NCBI GenBank assembly: GCA_964638055.1
Contig: CAZWXF010000003.1
Coordinates: 1 to 64,000 of the forward strand
DNA length: 64,000 nucleotides
Direction: 5' to 3'
Source of the DNA: Prado023 sp964638055
GTDB taxonomy: Bacteria; Actinomycetota; Actinomycetes; S36-B12; CAIYMF01
The number at the start of each line of letters is the position of its first letter. Position 1 is the stretch's first letter. Made by a program: the position numbers and the translations under genes. Shown here in pieces: positions 53,758 to 63,784 of the stretch. The notes under the pieces were generated by a model that made no database searches, was not told where the DNA came from, and saw only the letters and a program-made list of their open reading frames with translations.

Positions 53758-56019
53758 ATGTCGCAGCCCACGTCCACCCAGCCCGAACCGGCCAGCCCGG
53801 GTGCTCGACCGGCGTTGGCGGTCCTCACCTCCGGTGGCGACTCGCAGGGCATGAACGCCACCGTGAGGGCGGTCGTCCGAACGGCCATCAACCGCGGTGC
53901 CGACGTCTATGCCGTCTACGAGGGACTGCAGGGCCTGGTCGACGGTGGCGAGCGGATCAAGAGGTTCGACTGGGGCTCGGTCAGCTCGATCATGCACATC
54001 GGCGGGACGGTCATCGGCACCGCCCGCTCCGCGGACTTCCGCCAGCGATCGGGCCGGCTGCGCGCGGCGGCGAACCTCGTGGAACGGGGCATCGACCGCA
54101 TCGTCGTGATCGGCGGCGACGGGTCCCTCACCGGGACGGACACCTTCCGAGCGGAGTGGCCGGGCCTGCTGGCCGAGCTCGTGGAGCAGGGCACGATCAG
54201 CCAGGACCAGGCGGACCTCCACCGCCACCTCATCATCGCCGGGGCAGTCGGCTCCATCGACAACGACATGGTCGGCACGGACAAGACCATCGGTGCCGAC
54301 ACGGCGATGCACCGGATCATCGAGGCGATCGACGCCCTGGCCTCGACCGCTGCGAGCCATCAGCGGTCCTTCGTCGTGGAGGTGATGGGCCGGCACTGCG
54401 GCTACCTCGCCATCATGTGCGCACTGGCCGGTGGCGCGGACTACATCCTCATCCCCGAGATCCGCCCCGGCCCCGAGTGGAAGGACGACATCGTCGCCCG
54501 CCTCGCCGCCGGCCGGGCCGCGGGCAGACGGGACAACCTGGTGCTCGTGGCCGAGGGCGTCGCGGATGCCAACGGCGAGCCGATCACCCCCCAGATGGTC
54601 GCCGATGTGATCACCGAGCGCCTGGGCGAGGACACCCGTGTCACGATCCTGGGCCACGTGCAGCGCGGTGGATCCCCCAGCGCGTACGACCGCTGGATGC
54701 CCACCATGATGGGCTACGCGGCCGCGGTCGAGGTCCTGGAGGCCGGCGAGAGCCACGTCTCGGCCCTGATCGGAGTGCGCAACAACCGGATCGCCAAGAC
54801 CCCGCTCCTGGAGGCGGTCGCGGCAACCAGGGCCATCCCCGGGATCATCGAGTCCGGTGACTCAGCCGCGGCCATGGCCGCCCGCGGATCCTCGTTCACG
54901 GAGATGTTCCGCGTCTTCGACGGCATCGCCCGGCCCGAGCCCATGTTCCCGGGGCAGGGGACGCGGTTGGCGATCATGCATGCCGGCGGCCTCGCCCCGG
55001 GCATGAACGCCGCTGCGCGCGCCGCCGTCCGCTTCGGCATCTCCCGGGGGCACGAGATGGTCGGCATCCGCGGCGGGTTCCCGGGCCTGCTGACCGGCAA
55101 CGTCGAGGAGATGTCCTGGGGCGCTGTCGAGGGGTGGGTCGGACTGGGTGGCGCCGAGCTGGGCACGAGCCGTCGCACGCCCGACGCCGAGGACTTCGCC
55201 CAGGTCGGGGAGGCGATCGCCCGGGCCAAGATCGACGGACTGCTCGTCATCGGTGGCCACCGCGCCTACGAGGCGGTGTACCGGCTGCGGGCGCGCCGCC
55301 CGGAGCACGAGGGGCTGCAGGTCCCCTTGATCCTGCTACCGGCCTCCATCGACAACAACCTGCCCGGCTGGGAGATGTCCGTGGGGGCCGACACCGCCCT
55401 CAACGTGATCGTCCGCGCGGTCGACACGATCAGGCAGTCCGCCTCCGCCAGCCGGCGGGCCTTCGTGGTCGAGACCATGGGTCGCAAGTGTGGCTTCCTC
55501 GCGATGCTTGCCGGGCTGTCGGTCGGAGCCGAGCAGGTGTACCTCCACGAGCAGCCCATGACCCTGGCCCGGCTCGAAGACGACGTCACAGAGATGGTCA
55601 CGGGATTCGCGGCGGGCCGGAAGTTCCACCTGTCCATCCGCAACGAGCAGGCCAGTGAGGGCTACACGACGGACTTCCTCGTGCAGCTGTTCACCGAGGA
55701 GTCCCGGGGCCTGTTCGACGTGCGCAAGGCCGTCCTGGGCCACATCCAGCAGGGCGCCAACCCGACGGCGTTCGACCGCGCCCACGCCGCCCGGCTGGCC
55801 GCCCACTGCGTCGACTGGCTGACCGGCCGGGTGCTGGCCGGACGGGTCGACTGGAGCTACACCGCCATGGTGGGCGAGACGATCTCCACGGCGCCGGTGC
55901 GCCGCATGGCCGAGGTCGAGGACATGGTCAACCGCCGCCCCATCAACCAGTGGTGGCTCGACCTGCAGCCGATGGCCGAGGAGCTGGCGCGCTCCCCCCA
56001 GGAGCGGGGCACGGCGTGA
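53758..56019 (+). CDS. pfkA: 6-phosphofructokinase, tandem two-domain (eukaryote-type)
   Basis: 753-residue protein made of two PFK-A domains in tandem, twice the usual bacterial size (about 320-350). N-terminal half is catalytic: TSGGDSQGMNA, GGDGSL (119-124; Gly indicates ATP rather than PPi), GSIDNDMVGTD (165-175) with catalytic Asp168 and Asp170, and VEVMGRHCGYLA. The C-terminal half is degenerate: GGHRAY (499-504) in place of GGDGS and ASIDNN (529-534, Asp to Asn), but AGGLAPGMNA and VETMGRKCGFLA are kept. This is how eukaryotic PFK is organised, where the second half is regulatory. ATG at 53758 with GGGAGG. Coupled to the next gene by GTGA. Confidence 0.92.
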   Translation: MSQPTSTQPEPASPGARPALAVLTSGGDSQGMNATVRAVVRTAINRGADVYAVYEGLQGLVDGGERIKRFDWGSVSSIMHIGGTVIGTARSADFRQRSGRLRAAANLVERGIDRIVVIGGDGSLTGTDTFRAEWPGLLAELVEQGTISQDQADLHRHLIIAGAVGSIDNDMVGTDKTIGADTAMHRIIEAIDALASTAASHQRSFVVEVMGRHCGYLAIMCALAGGADYILIPEIRPGPEWKDDIVARLAAGRAAGRRDNLVLVAEGVADANGEPITPQMVADVITERLGEDTRVTILGHVQRGGSPSAYDRWMPTMMGYAAAVEVLEAGESHVSALIGVRNNRIAKTPLLEAVAATRAIPGIIESGDSAAAMAARGSSFTEMFRVFDGIARPEPMFPGQGTRLAIMHAGGLAPGMNAAARAAVRFGISRGHEMVGIRGGFPGLLTGNVEEMSWGAVEGWVGLGGAELGTSRRTPDAEDFAQVGEAIARAKIDGLLVIGGHRAYEAVYRLRARRPEHEGLQVPLILLPASIDNNLPGWEMSVGADTALNVIVRAVDTIRQSASASRRAFVVETMGRKCGFLAMLAGLSVGAEQVYLHEQPMTLARLEDDVTEMVTGFAAGRKFHLSIRNEQASEGYTTDFLVQLFTEESRGLFDVRKAVLGHIQQGANPTAFDRAHAARLAAHCVDWLTGRVLAGRVDWSYTAMVGETISTAPVRRMAEVEDMVNRRPINQWWLDLQPMAEELARSPQERGTA

Positions 56020-56342
56020 GGGTGGACGACTCGCACGTCATCGAGTCCGCGATCATGAGCATCCATCCGGGGCGCGAGGAGGACTTCCTCGCCGCGCTGG
56101 CCCGGGCGGAGGCCACCGTGCTCGCGCGCTCGCCTGGGTTCATCCGCCTCGGCGTCCATCGGGGGATCGAGCGGCCCTCGACGTTCCTGCTCACGCTCGC
56201 GTGGCAGACTCTCGAGCATCACACGGAGGTGTTCCGCGGGGGTGAGCTCTTCGCAGAGTGGCGGGCGCTGATCGGCCCGTACTTCGCCGAGCCGCCGAAG
56301 GTCGAGCACTGGCAGGTGCTGGGCCCGGCGCCCGCAGAATGA
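56016..56342 (+). CDS. Antibiotic biosynthesis monooxygenase (ABM)-domain protein
   Basis: 108-residue ferredoxin-like alpha-beta barrel. IESAIMSIHPGREEDFLAALARAEATVLARSPGFI is the typical start of the ABM fold (beta-strand, helix with the collected acidic residues, SPGFI strand). No catalytic residues can be assigned; many members are orphan enzymes or haem/quinol-related monooxygenases. GTG start overlaps the PFK stop (GTGA), so it is co-translated with PFK, which is odd for a monooxygenase. Confidence 0.8.
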   Translation: MRVDDSHVIESAIMSIHPGREEDFLAALARAEATVLARSPGFIRLGVHRGIERPSTFLLTLAWQTLEHHTEVFRGGELFAEWRALIGPYFAEPPKVEHWQVLGPAPAE

Positions 56343-56600
56343 GGCCAATCTCACATTTCTTGCGGGATGGGGGGCTCGTCCGGTAGCGATTGCCGGGAAT
56401 TGTCGGCCCGGTGGCGGCCGGGGCCCTCGCTGCCTGCGCTCAGAGGGCGGCCGTGGGCCGTTGGGGACGTGCTCACGCACGACGAGGCGGCTTCGGCGTC
56501 CCCGCCAGCCGTCCTCCTGGCAGCCCGCGAGAATGCATGGTGCACTCTAGGAGTAGGCGTCCGCACGGGGTGCCAACTGACCACTTGGAGTGCGCAGCAG

Positions 56601-58430
<1,830 letters not shown>

Positions 58431-58445
58431 TCCAGCAACGTGATC

Positions 58446-58484
58446 GGACGGCCCCCGTGAGTGAACGCACTCGCGGGGGCCGTC
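58446..58484 (+). terminator. Terminator after pckG
   Basis: Long hairpin: GGACGGCCCCCG-T-GAGTG pairs with CACTC-G-CGGGGGCCGTC around a 4-base AACG loop, 16 bases after the stop; one mismatch in the stem. Confidence 0.8.
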
Positions 58485-58589
58485 GGCTGTGCGGGGCACG
58501 TGAGCCGACTGCTGCGCGCCCCTGAACTGGCCTCACGACCGGTCGTGGTCGCCCTCAGCGCCCCAGCGCGGCGATGGCAGGATTGCCCG

Positions 58590-59591
58590 ATGGACGTGGA
58601 TCTGCGGGGCCGGGACATGTTGCGTGAGGCCGACTTCAGCGACGTGGAGCTGTCGCGACTGATCGACCTGGCGGCTGACCTCAAGGCGGAGCGCCGTGCT
58701 GGGGTCCGCTCTCAGCGACTGGCCGGCCGCGTCATCGCGCTGATCTTCGAGAAGACCAGCACCCGTACGCGATGTGCCTTCGAGGTGGCCGCGTACCTGG
58801 AGGGCGCCCATGTCACCTTCCTGGACCCGACCTCGTCACAGCTGGGGCACAAGGAGTCCGTGGCGGACACCGCACGCGTCCTGGCAGGGATGTTCGACGC
58901 GATCCAGTTCCGGGGGTCCGAGCAGGAGACCGTGGAGCGCCTGGCTCAGGCCGCCGACGTCCCGGTCTACAACGGGCTGACCGACCAGTGGCATCCCACG
59001 CAGATGCTCGCCGACTTCCTGACGATGAAGGAGCGCAGCGCAGCGCCCTGGTCGGAGGTCTCGTTGGCGTACGTCGGCGACGCCCGCAACAACATGGGCA
59101 ACTCCATGCTCGTGATGGGCGCGATCATGGGCGCCGACGTCCGGATCGGCGCGCCCCGGGCGCTCTGGCCGGCCCAGGGCGTCCAGGACCTGGCTCGCGC
59201 GCGGGCCGAGGCCAGCGGGGCCCGCCTGCTGCTCACCGAGGATCCCCGGGAGGCGGTTGCCGGGGTGGGCTTCGTCCACACCGACGTGTGGGTCTCGATG
59301 GGCGAGGAGGCGAGCGTGTGGCAGGCGCGGGTGGACCAGCTGCGGCCCTATCGCGTCGACCCGTCCCTGATGGCCGCGACCGGCAGGGACTCCTACTTCA
59401 TGCACTGCTTGCCGGCGTATCACGACACCGACAGCGCAGTGGGAGCGCAGGCAGCGGCGCGCTTCGGCCTGGCCGACGGGCTCGAGGTGTCCGACGAGGT
59501 CTTCGGGTCGCCACGCAGCATCGTCTTCGAGCAGGCAGCCAACCGGATGCACACCATCCGGGCGTTGCTCGTGGCGACGCTGACGAGCTGA
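58590..59591 (+). CDS. Ornithine carbamoyltransferase, catabolic (ArcB)-type
   Basis: 333-residue transcarbamoylase. Carbamoyl-phosphate site FEKTSTRTRCAFEVAAY (STRTR at 57-61), HPTQMLADFLTM, and ornithine site with HCLPAYHD. The segment TSSQLGHKESVADTARVLAGM and the 333-residue length match the ArcB/E. coli ArgF group rather than the shorter biosynthetic ArgF (~310 aa) usual in actinobacteria, so a role in the arginine deiminase pathway is likely. No arcA, arcC or arg genes are beside it. ATG at 58590. Confidence 0.9.
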   Translation: MDVDLRGRDMLREADFSDVELSRLIDLAADLKAERRAGVRSQRLAGRVIALIFEKTSTRTRCAFEVAAYLEGAHVTFLDPTSSQLGHKESVADTARVLAGMFDAIQFRGSEQETVERLAQAADVPVYNGLTDQWHPTQMLADFLTMKERSAAPWSEVSLAYVGDARNNMGNSMLVMGAIMGADVRIGAPRALWPAQGVQDLARARAEASGARLLLTEDPREAVAGVGFVHTDVWVSMGEEASVWQARVDQLRPYRVDPSLMAATGRDSYFMHCLPAYHDTDSAVGAQAAARFGLADGLEVSDEVFGSPRSIVFEQAANRMHTIRALLVATLTS

Positions 59592-59692
59592 CCCTCCTTC
59601 CCTCCGGGCCATGCGCGGGTCTGCCTGTCCTCAGGGCGGCCCGCAGCACCGGGCCCAGAGACCTGGGTGCACAGGTCCTCACGGGACGAACC

Positions 59693-59727
59693 GAGGGGTG
59701 GGTGGCGCTTGCGCCCACCCACCCCTC
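59693..59727. terminator. Bidirectional terminator between ornithine carbamoyltransferase and whiB genes
   Basis: Perfect 13-bp stem GAGGGGTGGGTGG / CCACCCACCCCTC around a 9-base loop, in the space between convergent stop codons at 59591 and 59781. Confidence 0.8.
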
Positions 59728-59780
59728 GCACCTGTTCGATCGACCTACCAACACCCGGGCTCGCATCCGGTGAGCGAAGA

Positions 59781-60152
59781 CTAGCGCCCCAGCAATGTGC
59801 TCGGGGAGACGGCTAGCTCGATCTCCTCGGCGGCGGCCGCCGCGCCCTCTCCCCGTTGTCGTGGGAAGTGCGCGAGCTCTATCCGTAGATAGACGCGCTC
59901 CCGCTCCTCCTCGGTCATGCCACCCCACACGCCATAGGGCTCACGCGCCCTGATCGCGTAGTCCGCGCATTCGACGCGGACCGGACATCCGGCACAGACC
60001 TCCTTCGCTGCCCTGTCGCGACGCAGGCGCGCCAAGCCCCGCTCGTTCTGCGGGTGGAAGAAGAGGTCCTGATCAGCCCCCCGACACGCTCCCATCTCCT
60101 GCCATTCCCAGGTCGCGTCCAAGGGGACCTGGGAAAGCGGCTGTTGGGGCAT
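59781..60152 (-). CDS. WhiB-family iron-sulfur transcription factor
   Basis: 123-residue actinobacterial regulator with a [4Fe-4S] cluster held by Cys23, Cys53, Cys56 and Cys62 (C-x29-C-x2-C-x5-C), and the GVWGG turn (74-78) that contacts the sigma factor. The C-terminus has a modest basic stretch (HFPRQRGEG) rather than a long AT-hook. WhiB1- or WhiB2/WhmD-like by pattern, but I cannot settle which. ATG at 60152 with AAGGGAG upstream. Confidence 0.93.
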   Translation of the reverse strand: MPQQPLSQVPLDATWEWQEMGACRGADQDLFFHPQNERGLARLRRDRAAKEVCAGCPVRVECADYAIRAREPYGVWGGMTEEERERVYLRIELAHFPRQRGEGAAAAAEEIELAVSPSTLLGR

Positions 60153-60584
60153 CGGCTTGCTCCCTTCTCGTGACGCGTCGGTGTCCCGGCTCGTCGCGGC
60201 TGAACTCGTTGTGCGCGCGTGCCCGAGTCCGAACGGACTCACCGGGAGTCAGGCGGAGGGGGGAGGATCGTCTCCATCGGCAACCGGATCGGCACGCCCA
60301 CGCTACGCATGGTGAATGACCTTCATATCCGGCGAATGGATGGTTTGGCGGTGGTACGAACGTACTGTCCATCACCCAGCGTGTGGAAGTTGAAGGAGAA
60401 TCAACGTCAAAGGACGCCCAGCGGGGCCGCAAGTGACAGATCGATGACGACCAGGCTGACTCTTCGTGATCGGTGTATAAGATCACGAAGAGTGGGAAGT
60501 CAGCGACTTCATATTACTCAGAGTGACCGTCCATATGCTTCTGCACCCGTTTCCCGGGCCGCGGTCGTTCCGTACGATGGGCGC
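60153..60584. other. whiB/DUF3039 divergent intergenic region
   Basis: 432 bp, relatively AT-rich for this genome, without a gene. It must contain the promoters of both divergent genes. The visible structures are the 13-bp palindrome at 60459-60493 and a GAAGTC-AGC-GACTTC inverted repeat at 60495-60509. Confidence 0.6.
60459..60509. promoter_or_regulatory. Palindromic control element in front of DUF3039
   Basis: Perfect 13-bp arms ACTCTTCGTGATC (60459-60471) and GATCACGAAGAGT (60481-60493) enclose GGTGTATAA, which forms part of a TATAAG -10-like box (60476-60481). A smaller inverted repeat GAAGTC-N3-GACTTC follows at 60495-60509. Either an operator around a promoter or an RNA hairpin; no T run follows, which is against a terminator. 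Located 92 bp before the DUF3039 start. Confidence 0.55.
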
Positions 60585-60842
60585 ATGCCCGCTGAGAACC
60601 AGCCCCTCGACAGCCCCGAGACGAGCGGGGGCACCGCGGTCCTCGAGCGAACCGAGGTCACGGATGAGGGTGAACATGACAGGTTCGCGCATTACGTCCA
60701 GAAGGACAAGATCGTCGAGAGTGCGGTGATGGGCACTCCGGTCGTCGCCCTCTGCGGCAAGGTCTGGGTGCCGGGCCGGGATCCTTCGAAGTACCCGATC
60801 TGCCCCGACTGCCAGAGGGTCTATGAGTCCCTCCCCGGCTGA
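60585..60842 (+). CDS. DUF3039 family protein
   Basis: 85-residue actinobacterial protein of unknown function. ALCGKVWVPGRDPSKYPICPDC carries three cysteines (C-x20-C-x2-C) and the family's HY-x-x-KDKIVESAVMGTPVVALCG core. The cysteines suggest a metal site. ATG at 60585. Divergent from whiB. Confidence 0.85.
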   Translation: MPAENQPLDSPETSGGTAVLERTEVTDEGEHDRFAHYVQKDKIVESAVMGTPVVALCGKVWVPGRDPSKYPICPDCQRVYESLPG

Positions 60843-60966
60843 ACGTGCCCTCCTTCCTCGTCACGATTCCTGATCCGCCCGGGCTAACGCTGGGCTATTG
60901 CCCAGCCAGCCTGAGGTCCGAGCGGGCGCAGTGGTGCGATCATCGGGGCGATCCACGGAGGTCGAC

Positions 60967-62769
60967 ATGCCCCTGACTCTGAACGAGCTGCTCATCCGCT
61001 GGGCCCGGACCTGCCTCGTGGCCCTGACCGTCGTCGTTCTGGCGGCATCGTGCCTCGCGCAGTTCGAGGTGACGGCCTCACCGGCGAAGGCAGCGGCCGC
61101 TCCCGGCTCGGCCGTCGCCGGATGGGCTCCGCACTGGGCCCTCGCCGACGCCGTCGGCGCGGTCGAGGCCAACGGATCCGTGATGGGGGAGGTGTCGCCC
61201 TTCTGGTTCACGGCCAAGGCCAGCGGCGGATCGGTGACCGTGACCTCGCCCACCTCCGCCGCTGCTCGCCAGTCGGCCCTGGGCAGGTTGCGCGCCAAGG
61301 GTGTCCATGTCCTTCCCACGGTCGCCGACGGCAGCAGCGCGGTCGGGGCGATGAGCGCTGCGCTGTCCACCGCGTCCCGACGGGCCGCTCACATCAAGCA
61401 GCTGGTGGCCCTGGCCCAGCCCTACGACGGGCTGGAGCTCGACTACGAGAAGTTCGCGTTCAAGGACGGGCGCGCCACGTGGGCCAGCACGCGGCCGCGC
61501 TGGGTGGCGTTCATCCGCGAGCTGTCAGATGCACTGCACAAGGCTGGCAAGCGACTGGCACTGGCCGTGCCTGTCATGTACGACGGCAAGCGAACCAGCT
61601 CCAGCGGCTACTGGGTCTACGACTACGCCGCCATCGCCAGCAGCGTCGACTCGCTGCGGATCATGACGTACGACTACTCCGTCAGCCGGCCCGGCCCGAT
61701 CTCTCCTCCGTCGTTCCTGAACCGGACCCTCTCCTACGCCGTCACCGCGGTCCCCGCGGCGAAGGTCCGCATGGGGGTGCCTGCCTACGGTCGGCTCTGG
61801 GTGGCTCGCAAGTCCGACGGTTCAAGGGCGATCACCGGCACGTGTCCAACGGGAGCGCTGCTGGACACGAAGACCTTCACCGCTGTTGAGGCCATGGAGT
61901 TCCTCACCGAGCGCGCGGGTGGCAAGTCGCCGACGCTGCGGCTGGACGCCACGACCCAGGAGCGTGTCGCGACGTTCACCCGCAAGTACACGGGCAAGAC
62001 GCCGAGCGGGAAGAGCACGTCGTGCACGGTCAAGCACGAGGCGTGGTGGGTGGACTCCGCGGGCGTGGCGGCGCGGCTGCCCCTGGTACGTCAGTACGGC
62101 TTGGCCGGGGTCGCGCTGTGGCAGCTCGCGGGCGTGGACGCCGCCACCTGGTCGGTCCTGCGGGCATTCGCCGGAGACCTCAAGCCCGCAGCGACCAAGC
62201 TGGCCCTCCTGGCTCCCCCGGTCGTCCCGGCGGGTCGACCGTTCACGGTGACCGCCACCGCCCTGGCCGGCACGGACGCGATGGCTGGGGTCCCGGTCAA
62301 GCTCCAGTCCCGCTCCTCGGGCGCCAAGAAGTGGCGCACGGTCGCGACCGTTGCGACCGACGCAGCCGGGCGGGCCACCTTCGCGATCCCGCAGGCGACG
62401 AGCACCACGAGATGGCGGGCACGCGTCACGGCCGACAGGACACGCAGGGCGGCCAGCGTGCAGGCGCGCACGCAGGTCGCAGCTGTCATCGCGGCGGTCC
62501 CCTCCGCAGCGGCGGCGGCGGCGCGCAAGCAGGTGACGATCAAGGCGTCCGTCCTGCCCGGACGTCGTGGTGTGCTCCTGCGCGCACAGGTGCTGACCGA
62601 CGGGAAGTGGCGCAACGTCGACCGAGATCGGACCAGTGGCAAGGGGCGGGCCACGCTCAAGGTGCGCATGGCGAAGGCGGGACCGCTGACCGTGCGGGTC
62701 ATCTCGGTCAAGGGACACGGACTGGTGCCTGGCGCGACGGCCCCGATCACGATCGCGGCCCGGCGCTAG
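60967..62769 (+). CDS. Secreted glycoside hydrolase family 18-like protein with C-terminal beta repeats
   Basis: 600 residues. Signal peptide or anchor 1-42 (LVALTVVVLAAS core; Cys29 in AASC could be a weak lipobox). Residues 50-405 form a GH18 barrel of the spore-germination/YaaH type: LELDYE with D154-x-x-E157-x-D159-x-E161, so the general acid Glu161 is present while the first inner Asp is Glu. MTYDYS and GVALWQLAGVD are further barrel strands. Residues 410-600 hold two Ig-like or bacterial repeat domains rich in Ala, Arg and Lys. Likely acts on cell-wall glycan or a similar polymer outside the cell. GGAGGT before the ATG at 60967. Confidence 0.85.
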   Translation: MPLTLNELLIRWARTCLVALTVVVLAASCLAQFEVTASPAKAAAAPGSAVAGWAPHWALADAVGAVEANGSVMGEVSPFWFTAKASGGSVTVTSPTSAAARQSALGRLRAKGVHVLPTVADGSSAVGAMSAALSTASRRAAHIKQLVALAQPYDGLELDYEKFAFKDGRATWASTRPRWVAFIRELSDALHKAGKRLALAVPVMYDGKRTSSSGYWVYDYAAIASSVDSLRIMTYDYSVSRPGPISPPSFLNRTLSYAVTAVPAAKVRMGVPAYGRLWVARKSDGSRAITGTCPTGALLDTKTFTAVEAMEFLTERAGGKSPTLRLDATTQERVATFTRKYTGKTPSGKSTSCTVKHEAWWVDSAGVAARLPLVRQYGLAGVALWQLAGVDAATWSVLRAFAGDLKPAATKLALLAPPVVPAGRPFTVTATALAGTDAMAGVPVKLQSRSSGAKKWRTVATVATDAAGRATFAIPQATSTTRWRARVTADRTRRAASVQARTQVAAVIAAVPSAAAAAARKQVTIKASVLPGRRGVLLRAQVLTDGKWRNVDRDRTSGKGRATLKVRMAKAGPLTVRVISVKGHGLVPGATAPITIAARR

Positions 62770-62857
62770 GCAACACGGCGGGCACCAGGCAACACGAGGC
62801 GACGCGTCGCCATCCCCAACGGGTCCCGCGCGGCACCAGCGTGGTCCCACCCTGGGG

Positions 62858-63424
62858 TCAGCGGGGAAGGTCCTTGTCCAGGGCGTGCACGAGGTGGTCC
62901 TGGTGATAGGTCAGCCAGTGGTAGATCAGCAGGTTGGCATCGCGGGGATCGTCAGGGTCCAGGTCGTCGTCGTCCTGGTCGTTGTCGTCGGTGAGAGCCA
63001 GGCGGGTGCCCAGCGTGAGTCGGAGGTCGTTGAGGGCGCCGAGCCAGGCGGCGGACTCCTCCGCGTCGAGCTGGGTCGGGTCGGGACGGGCCAGCGTGCG
63101 CCCCGCCACCCCGAGATGAGCGAGCTTGATCGCGCGCAGATCCCGAGCCGTGAAGCGGCGGAAGTCGTCGGCCTCCTCGGGATCGTCGTAGGCGTCGGGG
63201 AAGAGCCGCCCCAGGACGGGATCAGCCGGGCGCACGGCGGCGTCGTCGATACCCACCATCCGGGCCAGCGGGTCATCCTCCCCGCGGACGGTGTGGGCCT
63301 CACCCAGGAGCTCGGCCATCTGGGCCAGCAGGCCGCCGAGCACCTGCCGCTCCTGATCGGGCAGGTGCAGCCAGATCTGTCCGTGTCGGTTGCGCCGGAA
63401 GCCGGGGGGATCCAGGAGTCCCAT
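62858..63424 (-). CDS. DUF2017 family protein
   Basis: 188-residue actinobacterial protein of unknown function, always found next to clpS. FRRNRHGQIWLHLPDQERQVL at the N-terminus and LNDLRLTLGTRLALTDD are the conserved parts; an acidic run (DDNDQDDDDLDPDDP) lies near the C-terminus. ATG at 63424, 10 bp after the clpS stop: one operon. A part in ClpS/ClpC-linked proteolysis is inferred from that link only. Confidence 0.88.
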   Translation of the reverse strand: MGLLDPPGFRRNRHGQIWLHLPDQERQVLGGLLAQMAELLGEAHTVRGEDDPLARMVGIDDAAVRPADPVLGRLFPDAYDDPEEADDFRRFTARDLRAIKLAHLGVAGRTLARPDPTQLDAEESAAWLGALNDLRLTLGTRLALTDDNDQDDDDLDPDDPRDANLLIYHWLTYHQDHLVHALDKDLPR

Positions 63425-63434
63425 GGGGAGCGCC

Positions 63435-63725
63435 TCAGCGGTCCCTGGTCAAGGTGGCCCACAGGCCGTACGAGTGCATCGCCGCGACATCCCGCTCCAT
63501 CTCCTCGCGACTGCCGGTGGACACTGCCGCCCTGCCCCTCTCGTGGACGTCGAGCATGAGCGCCTCCGCCTGTTGCCTGGGGTACTTGAAGTAGGTCATG
63601 AAGACGTAGGTGACGTAGGACATCAGGTTGACCGGGTCGTTCCAGACGACCGTGACCCATGGCGTGTCCGGGGCGGTGGCTGCATCCTCGGCGCTCTCGG
63701 CCCGGCGCGTCGGAGCGATCGTCAC
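63435..63725 (-). CDS. clpS: ATP-dependent Clp protease adaptor ClpS
   Basis: 96-residue adaptor that delivers N-degron substrates to ClpC1-ClpP. WVTVVWNDPVNLMSYVTYVF has the N-end binding pocket (Asn-Asp pair and Met); the loop HERGRAAVSTGSREEME replaces the usual G-x-A-x-V-x-x-G order only slightly. The first ~20 residues are the flexible N-terminal extension. GTG start at 63725. Confidence 0.93.
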   Translation of the reverse strand: MTIAPTRRAESAEDAATAPDTPWVTVVWNDPVNLMSYVTYVFMTYFKYPRQQAEALMLDVHERGRAAVSTGSREEMERDVAAMHSYGLWATLTRDR

Positions 63726-63784
63726 GGCGACATCGTGGCACTAGATGCTGTCACGGGGAAAGGCGCCCCGTTGGGCATCGGCCC

